Positions 1 through 7,953 of a DNA stretch of 64,000 nt are shown here, in pieces. Each line of letters starts with the position of its first letter. The first letter of the stretch is position 1. Origin of the DNA: CATOSP01 sp965197545 (GTDB lineage: Bacteria > Chloroflexota > Dehalococcoidia > Lucifugimonadales > UBA3495); the NCBI GenBank assembly GCA_965197545.1, contig CBDANJ010000008.1:620001-684000 (forward strand), given 5' to 3'. The position numbers and the translations under genes are program-made. Under the pieces are notes generated by a model that was not told the origin of the DNA, searched no databases, and saw nothing but the letters and a program-made list of their open reading frames with translations.

Positions 1-867
1 GCGGCAGCCCGTAAGCCCCTGCACGGCTACAAGCACATCATCTACGCGACCATCTTTGCCGGTGTCCTCAGCTTCATGGTCTGGGCCCACCATATGTTCA
101 TGGCTGGACTAAATCCCCTGGCCGCAGTGGGATTCAGCATCACGACGATCATCATCTCGGTGCCGTTCCTGGTCATCGTAGTGGCCATGGGTCTAACTCT
201 TTGGGGAGGATCGCTCAGGTTCAACGCGGCGTTCCTCTACGCCTTTTTTGCATACGTCATATTCATCGTCGGCGGCCTTACGGGGCTGCAGTTAGGCGCT
301 ACCGTGGCCGACATCCAGCTCCACGACACCTATTTCGTCGTGGCCCATTTCCACTACGTGATTTTCGCATCGGTGATACTATCCACCTTCGCCGCCGTGC
401 AGTGGTGGTTCCCCAAAATGTTCGGCAGGCTGATGCACGAGGGAATCGGGAAGGTCCATGCGATAAGCACATTTGTGCTCTTTAATCTCGTCTTCACACC
501 CATGTTCATTCTTGGCTTCGCCGGTTACCCCAGAAGGTACTCAGGTTACGACCATATTCCCTTCCTGCAGGAGTATGCCTGGCTCAACGATATGGCCTCG
601 CTGGCCGGGGTGGCGCTGATACTTGTACAGTTCCTCTTCGTGTTCAACTTCTTCTACAGTTTGATCGCTGGCAAGAAAGCGTCGATGAATCCATGGGAAG
701 CCACAACGTTGGAATGGTCGGCCCCATCTCCACCACCCCACCTGAATTGGGGGGACACAGTCCCGATCGTGGAAAGGGACCCATACGAGTATGCGCCTGA
801 GGGTGTGGAAAACGGGATGGACTACGAGCCACAGGGAAGGCTCCTTCCCGTAACTGCGGGGGACTAG
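1..867 (+). CDS. ctaD: Cytochrome c oxidase subunit I, C-terminal part (partial at window start)
   Basis: Catalytic membrane subunit of an aa3-type heme-copper oxidase, which reduces O2 and pumps protons. The reading frame is open from base 1, so the N-terminal part lies outside the window. Visible motifs are VWAHHMF near the start (the conserved His-His pair next to the CuB site) and VAHFHYV around residues 110-118, which carries the heme ligands. Several hydrophobic helices follow. The C-terminus is a soluble Pro/Glu-rich tail. It is followed 4 bases later by subunit III, so this is the operon's leading visible gene. Identification is strong; whether the upstream gene is subunit II cannot be seen. 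Confidence 0.96.
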   Translation, partial: AAARKPLHGYKHIIYATIFAGVLSFMVWAHHMFMAGLNPLAAVGFSITTIIISVPFLVIVVAMGLTLWGGSLRFNAAFLYAFFAYVIFIVGGLTGLQLGATVADIQLHDTYFVVAHFHYVIFASVILSTFAAVQWWFPKMFGRLMHEGIGKVHAISTFVLFNLVFTPMFILGFAGYPRRYSGYDHIPFLQEYAWLNDMASLAGVALILVQFLFVFNFFYSLIAGKKASMNPWEATTLEWSAPSPPPHLNWGDTVPIVERDPYEYAPEGVENGMDYEPQGRLLPVTAGD

Positions 868-871
868 AGTA

Positions 872-1456
872 ATGGCCCATGCACAAGCACAACCCCTGGA
901 ACATGTAGAACCTACGGGTATCGGCGCGCCCAAATTGGGCATGTGGCTGTTCCTGTCCGGAGAGGTCGTCCTCTTCGGCGGGGTCATCATGACCATCGTA
1001 CTGTTCCGGATATCTTTCCCGGGTTGGAAAGAGGCGTCGGAGCACACCAACCCCATCATCGGGTCCGTAAACACCTTCAACCTGCTGACCAGCAGTATGT
1101 TGGTCGCGTTGGCTCATAAGATGAGCGCCACGGGCAACCACGGTCCGGCCAAGCTCTGCATCCTGGGCTGTCTGGCGTTTGGAATCCTGTTCCTAGCTCT
1201 GAAATGGGCCATCGAATGGCCCACCGAGATCGCCCACGACTACACGATCCACTCGGGTCCATTCTGGCAGCTTTACTACACGGCCACTGGACTCCATGCG
1301 GTCCACGTACTTATCGGACTGATCGCATTCACGATCATTCTGGTCCTTTACATGGGCAAGTGGCGGCCCAATTTCACCCTCGAAGCCACGGCATTGTACT
1401 GGCACTTCGTGGACATAGTTTGGCTGTTCCTGTGGCCCCTGTTCTATCTCTCGTAG
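872..1456 (+). CDS. ctaE: Cytochrome c oxidase subunit III (first copy)
   Basis: Subunit III of the heme-copper oxidase, 194 aa, about five transmembrane helices. It stabilises the catalytic subunit and lies in the cytoplasmic membrane. Family marks include the KLGMWLFLSGEVVLF segment near the N-terminus and the GLHAVHVLIG motif near residue 145. The gene starts 4 bases after subunit I and ends 13 bases before the subunit IV gene, which supports co-transcription. The length is that of the short bacterial type lacking the first two helices of the mitochondrial protein. Confidence 0.94.
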   Translation: MAHAQAQPLEHVEPTGIGAPKLGMWLFLSGEVVLFGGVIMTIVLFRISFPGWKEASEHTNPIIGSVNTFNLLTSSMLVALAHKMSATGNHGPAKLCILGCLAFGILFLALKWAIEWPTEIAHDYTIHSGPFWQLYYTATGLHAVHVLIGLIAFTIILVLYMGKWRPNFTLEATALYWHFVDIVWLFLWPLFYLS

Positions 1457-1469
1457 GAGCGACGACTCA

Positions 1470-1808
1470 ATGGCAGCGGAGCACACCGAGCACGAAGAAC
1501 ATTTTCCCAATTACCTGCTGATTTGGTTCATACTGCTGTTGCTCACCGGGACCAGCATTGTAACCACAATCTTGGTAACATCGTTCGTCCACCAGCTCAG
1601 CGCGGGAGCCGCCCACGTCCTTGAGATGGCGCTCCTTGCATTCCTATTCATCCTTGGGGTAATCAAAGCAGCCCTGGTGGTCGCCAATTTCATGCACCTC
1701 AAGTTTGAGCGCAAGTTCCTCTGGGCGCTGGGCTTAATGGCCCTGTTTTTCGTGGGCTTCTTCTTGGCCGGCACCTTCTTCGATCTCACCGCCACCCAGA
1801 AGCAATGA
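1470..1808 (+). CDS. Cytochrome c oxidase subunit IV family protein
   Basis: Small 112-aa membrane protein of the prokaryotic COX4/CtaF type. It has a His/Glu-rich N-terminus (HTEHEEHFPNY), then three hydrophobic helices; a Phe-Met-His-Leu-Lys motif lies between helices two and three, which is typical of this family. It is an accessory subunit of the oxidase and not catalytic. It overlaps the next gene by 4 bases, consistent with translational coupling. Family assignment rests on motif, length and position in the oxidase operon. Confidence 0.88.
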   Translation: MAAEHTEHEEHFPNYLLIWFILLLLTGTSIVTTILVTSFVHQLSAGAAHVLEMALLAFLFILGVIKAALVVANFMHLKFERKFLWALGLMALFFVGFFLAGTFFDLTATQKQ

Positions 1809-2512
1809 GCGAAGAGCGGCAACACCCTGGGTCGACGCACCCGGTTGGAGCCCGCAACGGCGACGCCAGAAGAAACGCCGCCACCGATTTACCCACCCCA
1901 CCCTCGGGTCTGGTCAACGGAGACCATCACAGTTGGCAGCCCGGCGACAGTCCAAGGGTCAACACCATCGCACTTGCGCGCTTCGGCATGGTCTTGGTCA
2001 TAGTAGTCGAAGCGATGACCTTCGCCGGACTTATCAGCGCTTTCCTTTCCATCAGGGCTTCCCTAGATTTCTGGCCTCCCCTCGACCAACCAAGGTTCCC
2101 GGTCATAGCCACGGCGATCAACACCGCCGTGCTGCTCGTAAGCGGGGCAACCATGTTCCTGTTTATGACCAAATACAGGAAGCCGGACACCTCCACCGCC
2201 ACCCTCACCACCCTCTTGGTCCTAACCCTAGCCTTGGGCGGGCTCTTCGTAGGCTTGCAAGGAATCGAGTGGGCCAGGCTCATCGGCTACGGGCTAACGG
2301 TCACATCCAGCTCGTACGGTTCGATCTTCTACGTCCTTATAGGCTTCCATGCCATCCACGTATTGACCGCGGTGCTGTGTTTGGCCCTCGTGACAGCATC
2401 TGCTCTGCGGAGGCAGTTCCCCCGGAGGATGGCCGGCATGGAAGCGGCGTCCATCTTCTGGTATTTCGTCGTCTTGGTCTGGCCGGTCTTGTATGGAGTG
2501 GTTTACTTCTAG
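1805..2512 (+). CDS. Second cytochrome c oxidase subunit III-like protein
   Basis: A second heme-copper oxidase subunit III homologue, 235 aa, in the same operon. It begins with about 50 soluble residues rich in Pro, Asn and His, followed by at least five hydrophobic helices. The diagnostic GFHAIHVLTA motif (compare GLHAVHVLIG in the first copy) lies near residue 180. It overlaps the subunit IV stop by 4 bases. Paired subunit III genes in one operon are known in several bacterial lineages. Whether both are in one complex or serve alternative complexes cannot be told from sequence. Confidence 0.88.
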   Translation: MSEERQHPGSTHPVGARNGDARRNAATDLPTPPSGLVNGDHHSWQPGDSPRVNTIALARFGMVLVIVVEAMTFAGLISAFLSIRASLDFWPPLDQPRFPVIATAINTAVLLVSGATMFLFMTKYRKPDTSTATLTTLLVLTLALGGLFVGLQGIEWARLIGYGLTVTSSSYGSIFYVLIGFHAIHVLTAVLCLALVTASALRRQFPRRMAGMEAASIFWYFVVLVWPVLYGVVYF

Positions 2513-2711
2513 CCTGGCGGTTTTCCTTGGAGCCTTCTCCGCCCACGGAAGGATGGTGGGAGACGAAGCTGGACTCTGGGCGGCAATAGGAGTGCTGTTC
2601 ATCGCCATATTCTTGATCGGGGGAGGTCTCCTGGCCTTTCTTATCAAGGCCGCCCGCGCCAACGACTCTCCGAACGGCCGACACCACTCCGACCCAGGCT
2701 CGTTCCAGTAA
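2493..2711 (+). CDS. Small single-helix membrane protein at the end of the oxidase operon
   Basis: Predicted 72-aa protein with one clear hydrophobic helix (about residues 29-50) followed by a basic stretch and a polar tail, suggesting a cytoplasmic C-terminus. As written it overlaps the preceding subunit III gene by 20 bases. An internal ATG at 2553, directly after a GGAAGG stretch, would give a 52-aa form without overlap. I recognise no family. Its place suggests a small accessory subunit of the oxidase, but this is inference from position only. Confidence 0.55.
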   Translation: MEWFTSSLAVFLGAFSAHGRMVGDEAGLWAAIGVLFIAIFLIGGGLLAFLIKAARANDSPNGRHHSDPGSFQ

Positions 2712-2735
2712 CCCGCAATCCCCGCACTCTTCCCA

Positions 2736-3074
2736 TCAGGACTCCACCAACGAATACCCGCCCCCTTCTCCCGGAATTAGCGCCAACACCCTGGCCACGG
2801 CCCCTTTATTGATCGGTCCGTAAATGTGAGGGTATATCTCGCCAGACCTGCTAGGCTCTTCCTTGACCGGCGAGACCAACCGGCCCGTGTCCAGTTCCAA
2901 CGCCAACATGTCGGTCCGGCCCGCAAACAGCCTGCCGGCTACCGCGAACAGTTGGTCCGGGTCCTTGGAGCAATGGTTAAAACCTTCCAGGGTCAGGCTC
3001 TCCGCGCTGTAGTCATCCTGGGCGCTGGCGGCCTCCCAATCGGACCTGGCAACCAGGTGATAGATCAACGCCAT
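2736..3074 (-). CDS. DUF952 family protein
   Basis: 112-aa cytosolic protein matching the DUF952 pattern. It begins with IYHLV followed by a Trp-Glu-Ala segment. SLTLEGFNHCS lies in the first half, then a Leu-rich strand, and PHIYGPINKGAV lies near the C-terminus. Biochemical function of this family is not established; a role on nucleotide or glutathione-type substrates has been suggested only from fold. It is transcribed convergently to the oxidase operon and stands alone. Confidence 0.88.
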   Translation of the reverse strand: MALIYHLVARSDWEAASAQDDYSAESLTLEGFNHCSKDPDQLFAVAGRLFAGRTDMLALELDTGRLVSPVKEEPSRSGEIYPHIYGPINKGAVARVLALIPGEGGGYSLVES

Positions 3075-3327
3075 CTCGTTCCCCCTTATCGGCTACCGAA
3101 TTGGGCGGTGAGTAATTGCCGCCCGGTTTCCAATCGGCATACGCTCACCCCTCGCGGGAAATTATGGACCAGGAACCTTCGTTGGGAAAGGCGGAGTTTC
3201 GTATCTGCTTGGCCAGGTCCGGCCTGGGGTTTCACCCCAGACACCGGGGATGTTAGGATGGGGCGGACTCATAGCTCCCGGAGATGTCTCACCGCACAGC
3301 GGGCCGGGAAGCTCCGGAGTGGCGCTT

Positions 3328-4023
3328 ATGCAGGCCGAGCAACATCAGGGCAAAGGTTTACAATATCTGACGATATTGCCCGACGATTACAACCCTGACC
3401 TCGCCTATCCCCTGGTTGTTTTGCTCCACGGTTTCGGCGCAAACATGCAGGACCTGGCGGGTCTGACTCCGGCGATCAACCGCACAGGCTACGTCTATGC
3501 CTGCCCCAACGCGCCCATTCCCTTCGACCTTGGCGGGGGTCACATGGGATTTGGCTGGATGACCCCAAGGGGCATGGGCACTCCCGACGAATCGAAACAG
3601 GCCGAAGACCTGCTGTCCGAGTTCTTCGAGGAAGTATTCCAACAATTCCACATAACCCCTGGGCGGTCAGTCCTGATGGGATTTTCCCAGGGCGGAGGAA
3701 TGACCTATCGCTGTGGCCTTACGAACCCCGACAAGTTCGCCGGGCTGGCTGCCCTGAGCGCCACGTTGCCCGACACCGGCGAGTTGAGCCCCCGGCTCCC
3801 CAGCGAACGCACTCAGCCGATCTTCATAGCCCACGGCCTATCCGACCCCATGGTGACCGCAGACAGGGCCTATGCCGCCATGGAGTTTCTGGAAGGCGCC
3901 GGCTACACTCCCGAATTCCACGAGTACAACATGGCCCACGAGATCAGCGTCGAGGTCATCCAAGACCTGGTCCCCTGGATAGAAAACGTGCTGCCGCCGC
4001 TAGTCCCGCCGCCTCGGGACTAG
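3328..4023 (+). CDS. Alpha/beta hydrolase of the phospholipase/carboxylesterase family
   Basis: 231-aa serine hydrolase, probably an acyl-ester hydrolase of the carboxylesterase/acyl-protein thioesterase type. VVLLHGFGAN gives the oxyanion-hole strand. GFSQGG (about residue 120) holds the nucleophilic Ser, SDPMV the acid, and MAHEIS near the C-terminus the His. No signal peptide is seen, so it is likely cytosolic. I chose the ATG at 3328 because homology-like sequence begins just after it; an in-frame ATG at 3250 would add 26 unlikely residues. Its 3' end overlaps the convergent neighbour by 4 bases. Confidence 0.88.
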   Translation: MQAEQHQGKGLQYLTILPDDYNPDLAYPLVVLLHGFGANMQDLAGLTPAINRTGYVYACPNAPIPFDLGGGHMGFGWMTPRGMGTPDESKQAEDLLSEFFEEVFQQFHITPGRSVLMGFSQGGGMTYRCGLTNPDKFAGLAALSATLPDTGELSPRLPSERTQPIFIAHGLSDPMVTADRAYAAMEFLEGAGYTPEFHEYNMAHEISVEVIQDLVPWIENVLPPLVPPPRD

Positions 4024-4436
4024 CCGTCGTCGACCCAGGATATGGTCTTGTTCACCTGGACTTCGATTAGCACCGTCCCGCCTGAAGACAGTAGCTCCCG
4101 TGCGAACTCGGCCCCGCGCACCGGTCCGTCATAGCGGATACAAATGCGGCTGACCATATCGTCCAGGTTGGTTTCGATAACCGACGCCTGGCCTTCCAGA
4201 ATTACGTAGCGGTAGGGCCGGGAGTCGGCTGCCACGGAGAGGGCAACCGAAGGACTCCGCCGGATGTTGCGCACCTTGACCGCCGTTTCGCCCGCGATCA
4301 CCCACACCCGGCCCTCTTCCGGCAAAAACCACACCGGGGCCACGTGGGGCCTGCCGCTGGGACGGACCGTGACCAGGTTGGCAACGTGGGGTTCATTCAG
4401 GTATTCGTTGATCTCCTGCTGGCTCAACTCAGCCAC
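4020..4436 (-). CDS. Pyridoxamine 5'-phosphate oxidase-like flavin/F420-binding protein
   Basis: 138-aa split-barrel protein of the PNPOx-like superfamily, which bind FMN or F420. ANLVTVRPSGRPHVAPVWF is the typical opening strand pair, and KVRNIRRSPSVALSV the second. The GTG start at 4436 is chosen because a good AAGGAG ribosome site lies 7 bases upstream; the longer in-frame ATG has none. Members act as oxidoreductases on varied substrates, and the exact cofactor and substrate cannot be told here. Confidence 0.85.
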   Translation of the reverse strand: MAELSQQEINEYLNEPHVANLVTVRPSGRPHVAPVWFLPEEGRVWVIAGETAVKVRNIRRSPSVALSVAADSRPYRYVILEGQASVIETNLDDMVSRICIRYDGPVRGAEFARELLSSGGTVLIEVQVNKTISWVDDG

Positions 4437-4614
4437 TCTAGCACTCCTTAAAAACCGACAAGTGCCCGCTCCAGCGGGCGGGGCTATCATACACCCCATT
4501 CAGCCACGAGACGCGGCCTTGCTTCTGGTCAGTCCTTTCAGTCTTTGACAGGGACCACGGTGAGGCACGGCCCCTTCGGGAGCCCCAGGGTGCTTCGATT
4601 GTTCGTCTGAACTG

Positions 4615-4679
4615 TGATTTCTCTGATTCCGGGATTTATATGATTGGAAATCATAAGAATCCCATAATCCTGTGAATCC
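4615..4679. repeat. Long imperfect inverted repeat built of GATT/AATC units
   Basis: Intergenic stretch in which the left half carries GATT every 8-10 bases and the right half carries the complementary AATC with matching spacing. It folds into an imperfect hairpin of about 30 bp around a two-base centre near 4646. Its role is unknown; it may be a dispersed-repeat remnant or an RNA structure in the leader of the following gene. Confidence 0.55.
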
Positions 4680-4784
4680 AGGTCCGGACAATTGGGCCGG
4701 TAATCGAATGACCCCCTCCGGCAACCCGTGACGATGCGTAAGTCCTTCTCCGCCTGTGGCATAATTGATAGTGGGTTCTCGATC

Positions 4785-6077
4785 ATGCATAAACTCACTC
4801 TTACTCTGGCCCAATTTGGCTTTGTTTGGCTCATGTTGGCCCTCACTCTTACCGCATGTAACGAGGATACCGCCGCCCCGCGCGTGCCCCCAACACCAGG
4901 GAACTCCATACAATCGGGGGTGGCCGCTCCCAACCCCACCTCGACGCATACCCGCACCGCCACGCCAACAAGCACCGAAGTGTCCACGCCCTCGCCCGCT
5001 CCCACCCCGACACATACCCCGAAACCCACGAACACACCTATCCTAACCCAGGCCCCAACGCCGTTACCAACACCCACGCCCACGGTTGCCATCACAACAC
5101 CGCTTCCACCTCTGGAGCTTCCCGGAGACGAAGGAGCCCACCTGACGCCCGTGGAGTGGTGGTACTTCAACGGACACCTGACAACCGAAAGTGGCCTGGA
5201 ATATAGCTTCCACTTCGTCACGTTCCAGTTGGTATTGCCCTCTGGTCTCACTCCCAGGCTGGCCCAGCTCAGTTGGGCCGACCACTCGAAAGGGATTCAC
5301 CTAACCGCGGAACAAGCCGACCTGCCTCTGTTGAAAAAGAGTTCAGGGAGTTTCGACCTGAGACTATTTAATTGGAGCATGACCGGAGACGGGTCGGAAT
5401 ACTCGCTGGAGTTTCAGACAGGGGACTACGACGTCGCTGTACAGGCTACTTCACAGAAGCCCGCAACGCTCCACGATGGCAGCGGGTTGGTGGACCTGGG
5501 GATAGCCGGGAAGACCTATTACTATTCACGCACCAACCTGAAGGCTTCCGGGCTCGTGTCCGTGGCCGGTCAACCTCAACAAGTCAGCGGGACCGCATGG
5601 ATGGACCACCAGTGGGGCGATTTCAGCACCAGGGCAATCGGTTGGGACTGGCTGAGTCTGGACCTAGACGACGGTTCGGAGTTGATGGTCTCTGTGGTCT
5701 GGGAACAGGAAGGACATAAGCCCATAACCACTTACGGTACCTACGTCCCTCAGGAGGGGCAAGCTGTGCATATTCCAGGTGACGCTATCGCGTTCACTCC
5801 GACGGGCAGTTGGAGCAGCGAAGCCACAGGGGCGGAATATCCCATGGGCTGGACGCTCAGGGTTGAGCCGCTGGAAATGGACCTGACCCTGACACCGGTG
5901 TTGACGGACGCCGAGTTTGCCGTCAGCGCGTTTATCCCTGTGGCCTATTGGGAGGGAGCGGTGACAGCGGAGGGGGCCAGAGGTCAGGAGGCAGTCACCG
6001 GAAAGGGCTTCGTGGAAATGGTCGGTTATGACGCAGGGAGTCCGGGTTTAGCGACCGCGACTCCGGGGCCTAGCTGA
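4785..6077 (+). CDS. CrtC/AttH-type lipocalin-like lipoprotein
   Basis: 430-aa exported lipoprotein. The N-terminus is a lipoprotein signal with lipobox ending LTLTAC. A linker of about 60 residues rich in Thr and Pro follows. The mature part carries a carotenoid 1,2-hydratase/AttH-type lipocalin fold: HLTPVEWWYFNGHL opens it and AWMDHQWGDF with GWDWLSLDLDDG lies in the middle. Known relatives hydrate or bind hydrophobic ligands such as carotenoids, but no carotenoid genes are nearby, so the substrate is open. ATG 4785 is preferred because the signal peptide starts right there; an in-frame ATG at 4728 also exists. Confidence 0.85.
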   Translation: MHKLTLTLAQFGFVWLMLALTLTACNEDTAAPRVPPTPGNSIQSGVAAPNPTSTHTRTATPTSTEVSTPSPAPTPTHTPKPTNTPILTQAPTPLPTPTPTVAITTPLPPLELPGDEGAHLTPVEWWYFNGHLTTESGLEYSFHFVTFQLVLPSGLTPRLAQLSWADHSKGIHLTAEQADLPLLKKSSGSFDLRLFNWSMTGDGSEYSLEFQTGDYDVAVQATSQKPATLHDGSGLVDLGIAGKTYYYSRTNLKASGLVSVAGQPQQVSGTAWMDHQWGDFSTRAIGWDWLSLDLDDGSELMVSVVWEQEGHKPITTYGTYVPQEGQAVHIPGDAIAFTPTGSWSSEATGAEYPMGWTLRVEPLEMDLTLTPVLTDAEFAVSAFIPVAYWEGAVTAEGARGQEAVTGKGFVEMVGYDAGSPGLATATPGPS

Positions 6078-6108
6078 GGAGATCCGGACGGAATCCATCC
6101 AAACCAGG

Positions 6109-6348
6109 TCAACCGGAGACCGAGTCCCGGATGACCTGTGCCAAACGCGCCTGTTCTACGGGAACGTTGTCCGGTTCCACCGGGATGGGCAACCCAGCCA
6201 ACATCTCAATGACCAGGCCATTCAACAACGATCTTTCCTGGTCCGAAAGCTCCCACAGCTGCGCCACGTCCTCGGCTCCGTACAATACTGCCTGCCGGAA
6301 CCCGTAATCGGCCACCGGGCGTTCCGCTATGTCGATGAGCTTGTCCAC
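6109..6348 (-). CDS. Hypothetical 79-aa protein
   Basis: Short acidic alpha-helical ORF with a GTG start and no visible ribosome site. I recognise no family. It lies between a lipoprotein gene and an SDR remnant, so it may itself be the remnant of a larger gene. Codon use looks like that of its neighbours, which is the main reason for listing it. Confidence 0.35.
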   Translation of the reverse strand: MDKLIDIAERPVADYGFRQAVLYGAEDVAQLWELSDQERSLLNGLVIEMLAGLPIPVEPDNVPVEQARLAQVIRDSVSG

Positions 6349-6374
6349 GGTTCAAGAAGCCCTAAGCAAATCCA

Positions 6375-6487
6375 TTATTCCGCGCCGGCCCATGCGCCGC
6401 CGTCCACAATGTATAGGAAGCCTCGTCGGAAGAGAGCCAGGCAATCAGGTTCGCTATCTCGTCCGGCTGGCCCACTCTCCTCAGGGG
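6375..6487 (-). pseudogene. C-terminal remnant of a short-chain dehydrogenase/reductase
   Basis: The minus strand encodes PLRRVGQPDEIANLIAWL followed by SSDEASY, the standard SDR C-terminal helix. One base later, in another frame, comes IVDGGAWAGAE and a stop, the standard SDR ending. The catalytic and NAD(P)-binding parts are absent upstream. It is therefore a degraded fragment of an SDR gene, truncated at its 5' side and carrying a one-base frameshift. Confidence 0.75.
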
Positions 6488-6720
6488 TGACGTCCGATCA
6501 CAACGGCAGTCCGGGCTTTGCCGCCCGTTGCTGGCAACAGCCTGTCGGCAGCACTCGGACAAAGGGAGATACTTGTGCAAACCAATAGTCCCTGCCGCGC
6601 CGACAATTCCGCCAAGCGGCTCACCCTGTCCTGCCCGACAAGTGTTACAATCAGTGGAACTCTCAATCATCCCGCCCCAGGGCGCGTAACCAAACCCACC
6701 GGTTCCTCCGGAGGTCCATC

Positions 6721-7467
6721 ATGACCACCGCCAGAACTCCGAAATCCTCGGGCCGCTTCCGGCTGCCGGACCCGCCCAAACGCGAGCCCGACGAGATGAC
6801 CAGCTACGACCACCTGCACAAAACCGGCAACGCTCACCACCTAATTCTGCACTTCGGTAACCCGGAGACTACTCTGGTGGAGGCGGACCGCTGGATGATC
6901 ACAAGCCCGGGTGACGACCGAGTGCGGGCGCGTCGTCCCGACCTGCTTATCGCCTTCGGGGTGAACCCGGCTCTGTACGAGGCCAGCAACGGCTACGTGG
7001 TCTCGGAGCAGGGGAAGCCACCGGACTTCGCGCTGGAGGTGGCCTCGGCAAGCACCGGGGAGATTGACGTGGGCGAAAAGCGGGAAGACTACGCCGCCCT
7101 GGGCATCGCCGAGTACTGGCGCTTTGACGAGACGGGAGAGCATCATGGGGCGCGGCTGGCCGGGGAGCGGCTGGTGGACGGGCGATACCTGCCCGTCCCC
7201 ATAGAGGAACTGGCGGACGGCAGCTTGCGAGGCTACAGCGCCGCGTTGGACCTGCACCTCCGCTGGGAGGACGGCAGGCTGGGCTGGTACGACCCGGCCA
7301 CCGGCGGGCACATCCTCACCTACGAGGACCAGCGGGAGCGGGCTGATGGCTCCCAGGCCGGATTCGAAGCCGAGCGACGGCGGGCAGAAACCGAGAGGGA
7401 AGCCCGCCTGCGGGCCGAGGCACGGGTACACGAGTTGGAGGAAAGGCTCCGCCGACTCGCTCCCTGA
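6721..7467 (+). CDS. Uma2 family endonuclease-fold protein (copy 1)
   Basis: 248-aa member of the Uma2/DUF820 family, which has a PD-(D/E)XK nuclease fold. The core shows RRPDLLIAFG, then PPDFALEVASAST, then a Lys in the EKREDYAALGIAEYW segment, the expected acidic-acidic-Lys arrangement. The last 50 residues are an Arg/Glu-rich coiled coil. The family is abundant in cyanobacteria and Chloroflexota; its biological job is not settled. It is a single gene, with a repeat cluster directly downstream. Two paralogues lie at 20726 and 40491. Confidence 0.9.
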   Translation: MTTARTPKSSGRFRLPDPPKREPDEMTSYDHLHKTGNAHHLILHFGNPETTLVEADRWMITSPGDDRVRARRPDLLIAFGVNPALYEASNGYVVSEQGKPPDFALEVASASTGEIDVGEKREDYAALGIAEYWRFDETGEHHGARLAGERLVDGRYLPVPIEELADGSLRGYSAALDLHLRWEDGRLGWYDPATGGHILTYEDQRERADGSQAGFEAERRRAETEREARLRAEARVHELEERLRRLAP

Positions 7468-7592
7468 GCCAGTCGAGGAACCCCGAGGGGCAGACCCCGC
7501 CTCTAAAATAGCGACTATCTCAAAACGAGGCTTCCCAGTGTCTCCCTCACCGTTGCCGCCAGTAGTTGAACAAGACCGAAGGGGGCGTAATT

Positions 7593-7748
7593 CAGGGCCT
7601 TTTCATTTTCGGAAACGTGTCCCCTCTCCCTCTGGGAGAGGGTTAGGGTGAGGGCGTTCCCGCCGTAGGGAACCGTTGCCGGCGCGAAGGATTCCCCCCC
7701 TCACCCCGGCCCTCTCCCTTCAGGGAGAGGGAGAACGAAAAGGCCCTG
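7593..7748. mobile_element. MITE-like element, family B copy 1
   Basis: Non-coding 156-bp element with terminal inverted repeats reading CAGGGCCTTTTC at one end and its complement at the other, and internal GC-rich hairpins (CCCTCTCCC... and the reverse). The flanks are GGGCGTAATT on the left and GGGCTAATT on the right, a slightly decayed target-site duplication of 9-10 bp. Related copies lie at 33136 and 53659. No transposase is encoded, so it is non-autonomous. Confidence 0.75.
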
Positions 7749-7752
7749 GGGC

Positions 7753-7859
7753 TAATTGTTCAGGCTTGCCAGGGAGAGAAATCCCCCTTAATCCCCCTTT
7801 TGCGAAAGGGGGATAATCTCCCTCACCGTTGACTTGTTCGATTCAAGTCTGAACAGTTA
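7753..7859. repeat. Short family-A-like inverted-repeat fragment
   Basis: Its left end TAATTGTTCAGGCTTG and its right end CAAGTCTGAACAGTTA are near-complements and match the ends of the family A elements at 16075, 33390 and 44774. The interior is different, with a run of CCCCCTTAATCCCCCTTTTGC and its complement. No clear target duplication is seen. Probably an internally rearranged or shortened family member, broken at its left end by the adjacent family B insertion. Confidence 0.5.
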
Positions 7860-7953
7860 CTCAGCATTTGCGTCCATCACCTCATCGACGATATCATGCT
7901 TACCGTGCCCTCTCCCGGTGGCGTGTACTCTTCCCAAAGGACCCTTCACCCCT

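Noticed and set aside
7834..7953. N-terminal extension of gcvT starting at TTG 7834
   Set aside because: The added residues are unlike any T protein and begin inside a repeat end; the TTG at 7954 fits the family start.
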